Source of the DNA: UBA8752 sp965659115
Lineage (GTDB): Bacteria > Bacteroidota > Bacteroidia > Flavobacteriales_D > Sanyastnellaceae
Reading direction: 5' to 3'
NCBI GenBank assembly: GCA_965659115.1
Contig: CBFHUP010000002.1
Location: forward strand, 17,421-81,420
Length of the DNA: 64,000 nucleotides
Shown here: positions 27,996 to 36,669 of the stretch, piece after piece
How positions within the stretch are numbered: position 1 is the stretch's first letter
How the letters are laid out: the number at the start of each line of letters is the position of its first letter
The notes under the pieces: generated by a model
What the model was told of the DNA's origin: nothing
The model's input: only the letters and a program-made list of their open reading frames with translations
Databases searched by the model: none
Made by a program: the position numbers and the translations under genes

Positions 27996-28699
27996 GAACC
28001 GTAGCCATCGTTGGAGACAGCAAAGGGATCGGTTTGGCATTGCGCGGTCAATTGCTCGCCGATGGTGTTCGCGTCATCGGAGTCTCCCGCACAGGTGCCC
28101 AAGCGGCGGGTGACTACACAGGACTTGTTTTTGATGCTGTGGCACATCCGTGTGACCTGTCGTCGTTCACAGACCGATTGGATGGATTGGTTTACTGCCC
28201 GGGTACCATTTCCCTAAAGCCCGTGCGTGGCACCAAGCCTGAGCAAGTATTGGAAGACTTTAGGGTGAACGCCTTGGGTTTCTTGCAGACCGTTCAGGCC
28301 AACCTCAAACTGCTCAAAGCAGCGGCGGCGTCACCAGAAGGTGGGGCACCGTCGGTGGTGGGGTTTTCGACCGTGGCGGTTCAAACGGGCATGGGGTTCC
28401 ACGCTTCTATTGCCGCTGCCAAGGGTGCTGTTGAAGGATTGGTGCGGACCATGGCTGCTGAATTTGCACCAGACATCCGGGTCAATGCGATTGCACCTTC
28501 GATTACGGATACTCCATTGGCAGCAGCCTTGTTGTCTTCTGACACCAAAAGAGAGGCCAGCGCTGAAAGGCACCCGCTCAAGCGTATTGCATCGGCAGAT
28601 GACGTCGCATCGGCTGCAGCTTTCTTGCTCTCGCCAGCTTCGGCGGCCATGACAGGACAGGTCATTCAGGTCGACAATGGGATGAGCGCTGTCCGATGA
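27992..28699 (+). CDS. Short-chain dehydrogenase/reductase family protein lacking the catalytic tyrosine
   Basis: 235 residues with a Rossmann fold. The nucleotide-binding turn is GDSKGIG near the N-terminus, the NAG-like strand is LVYCPG, and the C-terminus has the usual GQVIQVDNGMSAVR. The catalytic motif should read YxxxK; here it is I140-A-A-A-K144 (HASIAAAKGAVEG), so the tyrosine is replaced. Either another residue takes its place or the protein is a non-classical or non-catalytic SDR. The gene is translationally coupled at both ends by ATGA overlaps, with the Lacal_2735 gene before it and the flavin-reductase-like gene after it, in an operon leading to a photolyase. Confidence 0.88.
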   Translation: MRTVAIVGDSKGIGLALRGQLLADGVRVIGVSRTGAQAAGDYTGLVFDAVAHPCDLSSFTDRLDGLVYCPGTISLKPVRGTKPEQVLEDFRVNALGFLQTVQANLKLLKAAAASPEGGAPSVVGFSTVAVQTGMGFHASIAAAKGAVEGLVRTMAAEFAPDIRVNAIAPSITDTPLAAALLSSDTKREASAERHPLKRIASADDVASAAAFLLSPASAAMTGQVIQVDNGMSAVR

Positions 28700-29385
28700 G
28701 CTTGGAAAACGGGGGGCAGCGAAAAGTATTGGGGCTGCGTGAAATTGGAGATATGCCGCAGCGTGAGCGCGCTCGGTTGATCAATTCCATCAGCGGATTT
28801 AAATCGGCCAACATTGTGGGAACCGCCGATGAGGCAGGATTGCCAGTATGTTGTATCGTGTCGAGTGTGGTGCATTTGGGGTCGAACCCTGCCATGATGG
28901 GAGTGGTGTTTCGGCCTCCTGGAGGTGATGCCCACAACTACCACAATTTGGCGGTGTCGGGTCTGTTTACATTGAGCCATGTGACGGCGGAACACTATCA
29001 GGCGGCCCATCAGACCAGTGCCCGTTACGCTGAACACATATCAGAATTCGATGCTGTGGGGTTGACCCCTCATTGGCATGAGCATGCTGGAGAGCGGTTT
29101 GGGGCACCTTCCGTGGCTGAATCACCAGTGAGGATGGGCCTCAAGGTTGCCGAAAACATCATGTTGCCCAACGGATGTCGTTTTGTGGTTGGAGCCGTTC
29201 AATGGGTGGATTTCCAGTCCAGTGCCCAAGCCAGCGACGGGTTTTTAGACCTCGCTGCATTGGATACAGTGTGCATCGGAGGATTGGACGCTTACTACAC
29301 TGCGGCTCGGTTGGGCCGGCTGGGTTATGCCAAACCCGATGCGATACCGGAGGTGCGCACGGACTTTATGAACGGCTGGGATTAA
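28696..29385 (+). CDS. Flavin reductase-like FMN-binding protein
   Basis: 229 residues with the split-barrel flavin reductase fold: an ANIVGTADEAGLPVCCIVSSVVHLGSNP N-terminal strand pattern, followed by VFRPPGGDAHNYHNL and FTLSHVT. In this family FMN or FAD is bound and reduced, or the flavin is used to reduce a partner. The start ATG overlaps the SDR stop (28696-28699). The next gene, a photolyase, starts 3 bases after its stop, so the flavin protein and the flavin-dependent photolyase should be made together. The substrate is not known. Confidence 0.85.
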   Translation: MSLENGGQRKVLGLREIGDMPQRERARLINSISGFKSANIVGTADEAGLPVCCIVSSVVHLGSNPAMMGVVFRPPGGDAHNYHNLAVSGLFTLSHVTAEHYQAAHQTSARYAEHISEFDAVGLTPHWHEHAGERFGAPSVAESPVRMGLKVAENIMLPNGCRFVVGAVQWVDFQSSAQASDGFLDLAALDTVCIGGLDAYYTAARLGRLGYAKPDAIPEVRTDFMNGWD

Positions 29386-29388
29386 GCG

Positions 29389-30906
29389 ATGCCCGCCCCG
29401 CCGCCTTTGCGTGTCATTTGGTTGAAGCGGGATCTCCGTTTGAGGGACCATGCTCCAATGGCTGAGGCCATGCGCATGGGTGGACCACACCTGGTCGTCT
29501 ATTGTTTTGAGCCAGAAGATTTGGCGCACGCCACCACTTCTGGAAGGCACTTGGCTTTCGTGCAACAGGGATTGGCAGATATGGATGCCCAGTGGGCGGA
29601 ATGGGAAGCAGAAGGCCGCATGCCTGCTGGTCTGCGCACTGCGGTGCTCCACGCGGCCTTTCCCGATGTTCTGACACATTTGATGCAGCGTTTCTCTCTC
29701 ACAGGAGTGCACAGCTATGCCGAGTCAGGTTTGCGGCACACCTACGCACGTGACATTCGAGTCAGGGACTTGCTTGTCCGTTCCAATGTGCCGTGGCATG
29801 AGCACCAACGTGATGGAATTCAGCGTGGCCGCCGCGACCGACACCGTTGGCGCGAACAGTGGTTTGCGCACATGTCACAACCTCAGGAACACCCCGACTT
29901 TACCCTGGCCCAGCCCGAGACCACCGTGGCCATGGAGTGGCCGGATCCATGGCGCGAAATCCCCATTCCGACAGAAGGGCCTGCGGGGTTTCAACCGGGT
30001 GGAGAGCGCCGCGCGCACGCATACTTGGAGTCGTTTGTGACTGACCGCATTCGGCGTTACGCCCGGGCGATTTCGAAACCAGCAGAGAGCCGGGAGGGGT
30101 GCAGTCGATTGAGCGCGTATTTGGCTTGGGGAAACTTGAGTATCCGTCAGGTGCACCAGCGTCAAGCGCGCTCCCGCCAGCGGGGAGGAGATGGTCCTGC
30201 CGGGCAGCTGCGCAACTTCAGTGCCTTCGACAGCAGGCTCCGTTGGCATTGTCATTTCATCCAGAAATTTGAGATGGAAGACCGGATGGAGTTTGAGAAT
30301 GTGAATGGTGGATACGACCTCTTGAACAAAGAGGTCAATGCTGATTATGTAGCGGCCTGGAAACAAGGGCAGACGGGATTTCCTCTGGTCGACGCGTGCA
30401 TGCGAAGTGTGACCGCTACAGGATACTTGAATTTCAGGATGAGGGCGATGCTGGTCAGCTTTTTGACGCACCATTTGTGGCAGCCTTGGCAAGAGGGCGT
30501 GGACCATTTGGCCCAGCAGTTTCTTGACTTTGAGCCCGGCATCCATTACCCACAGTTTCAAATGCAAGCGGGGGTCACGGGGATCAACACGGTGCGTATT
30601 TACAATCCTGTCAAACAAGCCGAGGACCACGACCCTCATGGGGATTTCATCCGCAAATGGGTGCCAGAATTGGCAGACATCCCCGCGCCATATGTGTTCG
30701 CGCCTTGGACCATGCCGCCCATCGAGGCTGCTTTGCTTCACTTCAGGTTGGGAGAGCATTACCCTGCTCCCATAGTTTCATTGGAAAAGGCATCCCGCGA
30801 TGCGAGGGAGCGTTTGTGGGCGCACCGCAAACACCCTTCGGTCAAGGCCGAAGGACTGAGAATCTTGCGCCGTCACGTTGTGGCAGGTGCGCGGACGATG
30901 GATTGA
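29389..30906 (+). CDS. Cryptochrome/DNA photolyase family protein
   Basis: 505 residues. An N-terminal antenna-type Rossmann domain (VIWLKRDLRLRDH) is followed by the FAD-binding helical domain of the photolyase/cryptochrome family: SRLSAYLAWGNLS, WHCHFIQKFE, GFPLVDACMRSVTATGYLNFRMR and the IHYPQFQMQAG and YNPVKQAEDHDP segments. The family uses reduced FAD and blue light, either to repair pyrimidine dimers or to signal. Repair or photoreceptor activity cannot be told apart here. It is the last gene of the tightly packed 27819-30906 unit and the first of three different family members in 7 kb. Confidence 0.88.
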   Translation: MPAPPPLRVIWLKRDLRLRDHAPMAEAMRMGGPHLVVYCFEPEDLAHATTSGRHLAFVQQGLADMDAQWAEWEAEGRMPAGLRTAVLHAAFPDVLTHLMQRFSLTGVHSYAESGLRHTYARDIRVRDLLVRSNVPWHEHQRDGIQRGRRDRHRWREQWFAHMSQPQEHPDFTLAQPETTVAMEWPDPWREIPIPTEGPAGFQPGGERRAHAYLESFVTDRIRRYARAISKPAESREGCSRLSAYLAWGNLSIRQVHQRQARSRQRGGDGPAGQLRNFSAFDSRLRWHCHFIQKFEMEDRMEFENVNGGYDLLNKEVNADYVAAWKQGQTGFPLVDACMRSVTATGYLNFRMRAMLVSFLTHHLWQPWQEGVDHLAQQFLDFEPGIHYPQFQMQAGVTGINTVRIYNPVKQAEDHDPHGDFIRKWVPELADIPAPYVFAPWTMPPIEAALLHFRLGEHYPAPIVSLEKASRDARERLWAHRKHPSVKAEGLRILRRHVVAGARTMD

Positions 30907-30941
30907 CGAAAGAACCCCAACCTTCACGACCTTCGCTTTTC

Positions 30942-31832
30942 ATGGAACCCGACCGCCCTATCCTGCACAGTGCCGATGGACGCACCTTGCTCTACCACGA
31001 GGTCATCGCGGAAGCGGGCGATGAGGCGCCATGGTTGGTCTTCGTGCATGGTGCAGGAGGAAGCATTCGCACTTGGAAGTATCAGATCGATGCTTTTCGT
31101 CCGCACTACCGCCTCTTGCTGATTGATTTGCGCGATCATGGGTACAGCAAGGACATTCTCCCTGAATTTACCGAGTACGATTTTGACATTGTAGGGGAGG
31201 ACATCCTCGCTGTCATTGATCACTTGGGCATTGAAAAGGCCCATTTCGTATCCCTGAGCATTGGCAGTGTGATCCTGCAGAAGCTGGACATTGAGCGCCC
31301 TGAACTCATTGACCGCATGGTCATGGCGGGCGCCATCTTTGACGGTTCCCGACTGATGCACCTGTTCGTTCACAGCGGCAAACTGCTCAATTACATCTTG
31401 CCGTATCAAGCGATATACTGGCTGTTCAGTTTTATCGTGCTTCCTCGGCGCAATCACCGGATGAGCCGTTGGATTTTCCGCCGCCAGAGCCGCAGATTGA
31501 CTCCCGGGGAATACCTCAAGTGGGTGGAGCTGTACAAGCCTTTCTTCCGATTGGTCAAGGCCTATGTGAACCGAAAGGTGGACAAGCACGGCCTCGTAGT
31601 CATGGGGTCACAGGATCACATCTTCTTCGGTGCGGCAGAGAAATTTGCGAGGGCCCAAAAGAACATGCGCTTGGCGGTGATCGAGAACTGCGGTCATGTG
31701 TGCTCCATCGAAGCCCCGGAGCTCTTCAATGAGCTCGTTCTCAAGTTTCTTTCTGGCCAAGAAACGCCGCTCAGGGTCACGGCGACTCCGGTGCCTTCCA
31801 CTTGGGCAGAGCTCAAGGGATTGAAGCCTTAA
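30942..31832 (+). CDS. Alpha/beta-fold hydrolase
   Basis: 296 residues. The oxyanion region is FVHGAGGS, the nucleophile elbow VSLSIGSV (serine in SxSxG, with the first glycine replaced by serine), the acid GSQDHIF and the histidine NCGHVCSIEAPE, so a complete Ser-Asp-His triad is present. A cap domain lies between. The open frame extends 285 bases upstream over the end of the photolyase gene, but homology and an ACCTTCG box at 30929-30935, ending 6 bases before this ATG, place the start at 30942. The substrate is unknown. Confidence 0.85.
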   Translation: MEPDRPILHSADGRTLLYHEVIAEAGDEAPWLVFVHGAGGSIRTWKYQIDAFRPHYRLLLIDLRDHGYSKDILPEFTEYDFDIVGEDILAVIDHLGIEKAHFVSLSIGSVILQKLDIERPELIDRMVMAGAIFDGSRLMHLFVHSGKLLNYILPYQAIYWLFSFIVLPRRNHRMSRWIFRRQSRRLTPGEYLKWVELYKPFFRLVKAYVNRKVDKHGLVVMGSQDHIFFGAAEKFARAQKNMRLAVIENCGHVCSIEAPELFNELVLKFLSGQETPLRVTATPVPSTWAELKGLKP

Positions 31833-31876
31833 CACTTCTTTCAGGCGGCTTTCGGCTTGGTCATGCACCTTTGGTC

Positions 31877-32632
31877 ATGCGCCATGCTTTCGTCCTTTCC
31901 CTGTTTGTATTTCCACACCTGCTTTTTGCCCAAAGCATAGAGACAGATCGGCCGACCCAAACCCAAAGTTCTTCTGTGGTCCCTGCCGGGGCCTTTCAAT
32001 GGGAATGTGGCTTTTCGAGCACTTGGACACCCGGTTTTGGCGGGAACATCCAGACTTTGGAGATGCCAAATTCATTGTTCCGTGTGGGCCTGTCAAAGCG
32101 TGTTGAACTGAGGGTAGAGCATCAGATCAGCCGAATCGACCACCGGGCTTGGGACGACATTGACGTTTTGGCCCGCGGTACGCGAGACATTCAGTTGGGG
32201 GCCAAATTGAAGTTGTTTGAGCGCGAAGGGAAGAAGACCCGAATGGCCTATTTGGGCCATGTTGTGGTCCCCTCTGGAGAAGAAGAATTCCGTGGCGATT
32301 GGGGCATGGTCAACACACTGTGCGTCAGCCATGATCTGGGGTCGGACTGGTCGTTGGGCTACAACCTTGGGGTGGACCTGCTCAGGGGAAGTTCGATCGG
32401 CACTTATTCCCTGAAGGTGGGCCGACGCATAGATGATCGATTGGGCCTCTATTTCGAGCCATATGGAACGTATGACATGACCAGGGAGTTCCATGTCGCC
32501 AGTTTTGACGCTGGCATCACCTTCCTGTCCAGCGACCAATGGCAGTGGGACTTGAGTTACGGCACGGGACTGAACCACAGCATGAATTACACTGCGGTGG
32601 GATTCAGTTGGAGGGTCCTACCCAAGCGCTGA
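31877..32632 (+). CDS. Outer-membrane transporter-like protein (MetA-pathway/Phenol_MetA_deg type)
   Basis: 251 residues with a signal peptide (1-18, ending FA before Gln), then the typical SIETDRPTQTQSSSVVPAG opening of the putative MetA-pathway family and many amphipathic beta strands ending in VGFSWRVLPKR. An outer-membrane beta-barrel is likely. The family is named from a phenol degradation locus but its function is not established. The start was chosen for the signal peptide; the open frame extends upstream to 31802. It converges on the RDD gene with a 27-base gap. Confidence 0.75.
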   Translation: MRHAFVLSLFVFPHLLFAQSIETDRPTQTQSSSVVPAGAFQWECGFSSTWTPGFGGNIQTLEMPNSLFRVGLSKRVELRVEHQISRIDHRAWDDIDVLARGTRDIQLGAKLKLFEREGKKTRMAYLGHVVVPSGEEEFRGDWGMVNTLCVSHDLGSDWSLGYNLGVDLLRGSSIGTYSLKVGRRIDDRLGLYFEPYGTYDMTREFHVASFDAGITFLSSDQWQWDLSYGTGLNHSMNYTAVGFSWRVLPKR

Positions 32633-32659
32633 TTGGAGCGGAAACTCAATCGCAGAGCC

Positions 32660-33178
32660 TCAGCCTGCGATGTCGCTTTTCTTGTACACGGCCGACTTGA
32701 TGATGATGTCGTGCAAGGCTTGTTTCTTGTCTCCAAGAGCTGCAAAACAGCCAAAGAAAAAGACCAGGCTGGCCAAACTGGAAACGATGGGGAGCACCAA
32801 GTTGAGGATGCTGCCGCTGTTTTTGAGTGCCCAACGGATCAAGTACAATTTCATGTCTCCTGCAGTGCCATCGGCATGGGCTACTTGAAGGCCCATCACG
32901 CGTTTTCCAGGTGATGCGCCTGTGAAGGCTTCGATCAAGGTGTAGGCCAATCCAATGATTCCGGCGACCAGGATCATGGCGATGGCACCTGCGCCCAATC
33001 CAACCATGGCCAATGCTTCGGCTTCATCACCTCCGCCGGCAGCGTCTAGGCCGAATGCTGCAGCCAAACCTGCGCCGATGCCCAAAAGTGAAATGGGGAC
33101 AAGAATGACTATGAGGATGATAAGGTCGAGCAGAGCAGCGCCGAGGCGGGGTCCGAATCCAATGCGGTTGGAGAACAT
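32660..33178 (-). CDS. RDD family membrane protein
   Basis: 172 residues. The family hallmark opens the protein (RIGFGPRLGAALLDLIIL), followed by three or four membrane segments and the conserved GASPGKRVMGLQV turn. RDD proteins are small inner-membrane proteins of largely unknown function; some act in ion transport. The start at 33178 matches the family N-terminus. A TACTTTGC box lies 21 bases upstream on the minus strand. The gene diverges from the DUF2256 gene. Confidence 0.9.
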   Translation of the reverse strand: MFSNRIGFGPRLGAALLDLIILIVILVPISLLGIGAGLAAAFGLDAAGGGDEAEALAMVGLGAGAIAMILVAGIIGLAYTLIEAFTGASPGKRVMGLQVAHADGTAGDMKLYLIRWALKNSGSILNLVLPIVSSLASLVFFFGCFAALGDKKQALHDIIIKSAVYKKSDIAG

Positions 33179-33199
33179 GTTGTTGTGATTTGCTGATGG

Positions 33200-33207
33200 C
33201 AAAGTAG
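33200..33207 (-). promoter_or_regulatory. Promoter -7-like box (TACTTTGC) of the RDD gene
   Basis: Minus-strand box ending 21 bases before the ATG at 33178, in the 75-base divergent gap. Confidence 0.45.
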
Positions 33208-33253
33208 GGGCACAGACGGTTGAACCGAGGGCGGCAATGGATGTTGTTTCAAC

Positions 33254-33412
33254 ATGCACGGCAAACCCCACCTTCCTTCAAAGGATTGTGTCCATTGTGG
33301 ACGCCCCTTTGACTGGCGCAAGAAGTGGGCCCGTTGCTGGGACGAGGTCAAGTACTGCAGTGAGCGGTGCCGCCGAACCGCCAAAACCAAATCCAAGGCC
33401 GAACAACCATGA
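33254..33412 (+). CDS. DUF2256 small zinc-ribbon-like protein
   Basis: A 52-residue gene easily missed because of its size. It matches DUF2256: HLPSKDCVHCGRPFDWRKKW, then CWDEVKYCSERCRR, with CxxC and CxxxC pairs that could bind zinc. Its stop overlaps the ATG of the predicted iron-sulfur photolyase (ATGA, 33409-33412), so the two are translationally coupled. From general knowledge, DUF2256 genes are often found near photolyase/cryptochrome genes; their function is unknown. The coding match over the whole length leaves little doubt that it is real. Confidence 0.88.
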   Translation: MHGKPHLPSKDCVHCGRPFDWRKKWARCWDEVKYCSERCRRTAKTKSKAEQP

Positions 33413-34953
33413 AAACGCTACGCCTCATTCTGGGAGACCAATTGAATGCCGCGCACCCGTGGTTTGAGCAGACTTCGGACGAGGCGGTATACCTCATGGC
33501 TGAAATGCGCCAAGAGACCGACTATGCGCCCCACCACATTCAAAAAGTGCTCGCTTTTTTTGCGGCCATGCGGGCCTTTGCGGAGGCGCGCAGGGCCGAG
33601 GGCCACAAGGTGGTGTACTTGGGATTGGACGAAGGCAGAAACACCCAAGGTCTCGAGGCCAATGTGCGCATGGTGATGGCTGAAGAGGGCTGTGAACGGT
33701 TTGAATACCAATGGCCCGATGAGCACCGGCTCGATGAGCAACTCAAGGCGCTGGCCGCTGAATTTGGGGACCGGGCATCGTCCATTGATACCCACCATTT
33801 CTTCACCCAGCGTGGCGATTTGGCCGAGCAGTTCAAGGGGAAGAAGACCTATTTGATGGAGTCGTTTTACCGCCGGATGCGCAAGGCCCATGGGGTGCTC
33901 ATGGAAAGTGGTGCCGATGGCATGGAGCCCGCTGGAGGAAAGTGGAACTACGACGCCACCAACCGTAAAAAGTTGCCCAAGGGCCACCGTCCGGTGGAGC
34001 CGCTTTTGTTTGAGCGGGATGTGACTGGACTCGAGGCCATGCTTCAGGACTGTGGGGTGAAAACCATCGGGAGCGTGGACGCTCAGCATTTTCTGTGGCC
34101 CGTGACCCGCGCAGAAGGTCTTGAGTTGCTGGACTTTTTTGTGGAGGAGTGTTTGCCACGTTTTGGAGACTTCCAAGATGCCATGCACCCGGAATATTGG
34201 TCGCTCTACCACGCTCGGATCTCGTTTTGCATGAACGCCAAACTGATCTCTCCGGCAGAGGTGATCCAGGCGGTGGAAGACCGGTGGCGTGCCGACCCGG
34301 ACCATGCGGACATCACCCAAGTCGAGGGCTTCATCCGTCAAATTTTGGGCTGGCGCGAATACATGCGCGGGGTGTATTGGGCCCATATGCCCGGGTATGC
34401 AGACCTCAATTTCTTTGAGGCCGACAACGCCTTACCCGCGTGGTTTTGGACCGGCGAAACAAAAATGGCCTGCGTCGGGCACGCCATCCGACAGAGCTTG
34501 GATTACAGCTATGCCCACCACATTCAGCGTTTGATGGTGACGGGCAACTTTATGTTGTTGGCTGGGATTGATCCGGGCGAGGTAGACCGCTGGTATTTAG
34601 GTATTTATATAGATGCTATCGAGTGGGTGGAGATCACCAATACGCGCGGCATGAGTCAATTCGCCGATGGGGGCATCGTGGGGACCAAGCCCTATGCCGC
34701 TTCGGCCAACTACATGAAGAAAATGGGCCCGTACTGCAACGGTTGCAGCTACGATGCGGCCGACAAAACGGGGGGCAACAGCTGCCCTCTCAACAGCCTG
34801 TACTGGCATTTCCACGCACGCAACCGGGCCAAGCTCGAGCGCAATCCCCGGATTGGGATGGCGTACCGCACTTGGGACAAGATGGCGCCCGAAAAAAGGG
34901 AAGCCTTGCTCGAGCGCGGTGATGCGGTGTTGGCCAACCTCGAAAACCTCTGA
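33409..34953 (+). CDS. Iron-sulfur bacterial cryptochrome/photolyase (FeS-BCP, PhrB-like (6-4) photolyase)
   Basis: 514 residues. The N-terminus LRLILGDQLNAAHPWF and the DAxHFxWPVTR and MHPEYWSLYHARIS segments are typical of the FeS-BCP class, whose characterised member PhrB repairs (6-4) photoproducts. Four cysteines at 355, 443, 446 and 459 are spaced 88, 3 and 13 apart, the same spacing as I recall for the cluster ligands of PhrB, so a [4Fe-4S] cluster is expected. FAD and a lumazine-type antenna are known cofactors of the family. The start overlaps the DUF2256 stop; a DASH cryptochrome starts 2 bases after its stop. Confidence 0.93.
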   Translation: MKTLRLILGDQLNAAHPWFEQTSDEAVYLMAEMRQETDYAPHHIQKVLAFFAAMRAFAEARRAEGHKVVYLGLDEGRNTQGLEANVRMVMAEEGCERFEYQWPDEHRLDEQLKALAAEFGDRASSIDTHHFFTQRGDLAEQFKGKKTYLMESFYRRMRKAHGVLMESGADGMEPAGGKWNYDATNRKKLPKGHRPVEPLLFERDVTGLEAMLQDCGVKTIGSVDAQHFLWPVTRAEGLELLDFFVEECLPRFGDFQDAMHPEYWSLYHARISFCMNAKLISPAEVIQAVEDRWRADPDHADITQVEGFIRQILGWREYMRGVYWAHMPGYADLNFFEADNALPAWFWTGETKMACVGHAIRQSLDYSYAHHIQRLMVTGNFMLLAGIDPGEVDRWYLGIYIDAIEWVEITNTRGMSQFADGGIVGTKPYAASANYMKKMGPYCNGCSYDAADKTGGNSCPLNSLYWHFHARNRAKLERNPRIGMAYRTWDKMAPEKREALLERGDAVLANLENL

Positions 34954-34955
34954 TC

Positions 34956-36248
34956 ATGCGCAGTTTAATCTGGTTTAGAAACGACCTCCGGGTCACCGAC
35001 AATGCCACCCTCAATGCGGCTGTGGAAGCGTCCACCGAGGTCATTCCTGTTTTCGTAATGGATCCGCGTCAATGGTCCGAAGACCGCTGGGGTCAGGTCA
35101 AAACGGGCCCCTTCAGAACGCAGTTTTTGTTGGAGTCCCTCGCCGATCTCAAGTCCGAGTTGGAAGACTTGGGTGGCGCGCTGGTCATTCGCCAAGGCGA
35201 GCCTGCAGAGGTCCTCAAGGCGTTGGCAGACCAATGGGGCGCCCACGCTGTATTTGCGACCGCGGAGCACACCCGCGAAGAGTTGGACCGCGAAACAGAA
35301 GTGGGAGAGATGCTGGACCTCCGCCTCCAGGAGCAGCTGACGATGTACCACCCGGATGACCTGCCGTTTGAGCTCGCGCAACTTCCCGATGTGTTTACCC
35401 GCTTTCGCGGAAAAATGGAGAAGCGTTCCGAGGTTCGGGACCCTATGAAGGAGCCTGAGTCCGTGGCGGTGCCCCAAGGCCTGCTGTCCGATGAAGTGCC
35501 CACCTTGAAGGAGCTGGGGGTGAATGCGCCGGTCAAGGATGCCCGCGGTGTGCTCCCGTTCAAAGGAGGGGCCGTGGCGGCTTGGGAACGCATGGACCAT
35601 TATTTCTGGGAGACCAAGAAGTTGAGGGTCTACAAGAAGACCCGCAACGGCCTGCTCGGCGCCGACTACAGTTCCAAGTTCTCGCCGTGGCTGGCGCTGG
35701 GTTGCATCAGTCCCCGCGAGATTCATGCGCAAATCCGTGCTTTTGAGGCCGAGGTAGAAAAGAACGAGGACACGTATTGGCTCATTTTCGAGCTGATTTG
35801 GCGCGACTATTTCCGCTATGTGGCCATGCGCTACGGCAACCGGATATTCCACAAGCGCGGCATCAAAGACGAAAGCCCAAAGTGGCGGACCGACCGCCGC
35901 ACCTTCGAATCCTGGTGCGAGGGCCGGACCAAGTGTGACTTCGTGAATGCCAACATGCGAGAGCTCGCGGCCACGGGCTTCATGTCCAACCGTGGCCGCC
36001 AGAATGTGGCCAGTTACCTGGTGCACGACATGGGTGTCGACTGGCGCTTGGGGGCCAGTTGGTTTGAGCACATGCTCCTCGACCACGACCCGGCGAGCAA
36101 CTACGGCAATTGGATCTACGTGGCTGGCGTGGGCAACGACCCGCGACCCAACCGCAAATTCAACACCTCAGGCCAGGCCGAACGCTACGATGCAGACGGC
36201 AAATACCGCAGACACTGGAGCCATGCGACTTTGGAACTTGACCTATAA
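34956..36248 (+). CDS. DASH-family cryptochrome
   Basis: 430 residues. LIWFRNDLRVTDN opens the antenna domain. The C-terminal FAD domain carries the diagnostic DASH block: SNRGRQNVASYLVHD, DWRLGASWFEHMLLDHDP, SNYGNWIYVAGVGNDPR. DASH proteins bind FAD and a folate and repair cyclobutane dimers in single-stranded DNA, or act as photoreceptors. It starts 2 bases after the FeS-BCP stop and is clearly part of the same operon. The next gene starts inside its last 26 bases. Confidence 0.94.
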   Translation: MRSLIWFRNDLRVTDNATLNAAVEASTEVIPVFVMDPRQWSEDRWGQVKTGPFRTQFLLESLADLKSELEDLGGALVIRQGEPAEVLKALADQWGAHAVFATAEHTREELDRETEVGEMLDLRLQEQLTMYHPDDLPFELAQLPDVFTRFRGKMEKRSEVRDPMKEPESVAVPQGLLSDEVPTLKELGVNAPVKDARGVLPFKGGAVAAWERMDHYFWETKKLRVYKKTRNGLLGADYSSKFSPWLALGCISPREIHAQIRAFEAEVEKNEDTYWLIFELIWRDYFRYVAMRYGNRIFHKRGIKDESPKWRTDRRTFESWCEGRTKCDFVNANMRELAATGFMSNRGRQNVASYLVHDMGVDWRLGASWFEHMLLDHDPASNYGNWIYVAGVGNDPRPNRKFNTSGQAERYDADGKYRRHWSHATLELDL

Positions 36249-36666
36249 CGATCCGAGACGCTGGGCCGAAGTCCACGCCATTTCGGGGAAGCCGCTCGGC
36301 CTTTGGGCGTCGATCAAAGCCGGAGGCACAGGCTCGCCGCGCGCTGAGCTCGTGGGCGGGTCAGGTGAACTCAATGAATTGGTCAGCGTCGCATCGTCGC
36401 GCACCGGCTGCAATTTTGAGCGCACCACAGAAGGCGCCATCCTTTATTTCCGCAGCCGATTGGAAGTGTATGGCGCCCCCTTTGCAAGAGGAGACATCAG
36501 CGGCGTCACCCGGATGCCTGAAGGGGACGGCGAACGGCTGACCATGTGGTGCGGTTGGACGCACCCTGATGGCACGCCTTCTTCGGGCAGCGTGGACATG
36601 CGCCTGTCCCGCTCCAGCGCAGAACGCATGGAGTTGTACATCCGGCGCTGGTTGGTGGCGGAGTGA
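36223..36666 (+). CDS. Hypothetical protein overlapping the DASH cryptochrome end
   Basis: 147 residues, not recognised. The ATG lies 26 bases before the DASH stop codon in another frame, so it is probably expressed from the same mRNA. It is a soluble mixed alpha/beta sequence without signal peptide; WGWTHPDG-like and SVDMRLSRSSAERMELYIRRW segments suggest a small compact domain. It could be an accessory of the photolyase operon, but that rests on position only. It ends 3 bases before the convergent small gene. Confidence 0.6.
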   Translation: MRLWNLTYNDPRRWAEVHAISGKPLGLWASIKAGGTGSPRAELVGGSGELNELVSVASSRTGCNFERTTEGAILYFRSRLEVYGAPFARGDISGVTRMPEGDGERLTMWCGWTHPDGTPSSGSVDMRLSRSSAERMELYIRRWLVAE

Positions 36667-36669
36667 GGT

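Noticed and set aside
33418..34386. Minus-strand open frame of 322 codons opposite the iron-sulfur photolyase
   Set aside because: The plus strand carries the complete photolyase with all four cluster cysteines.
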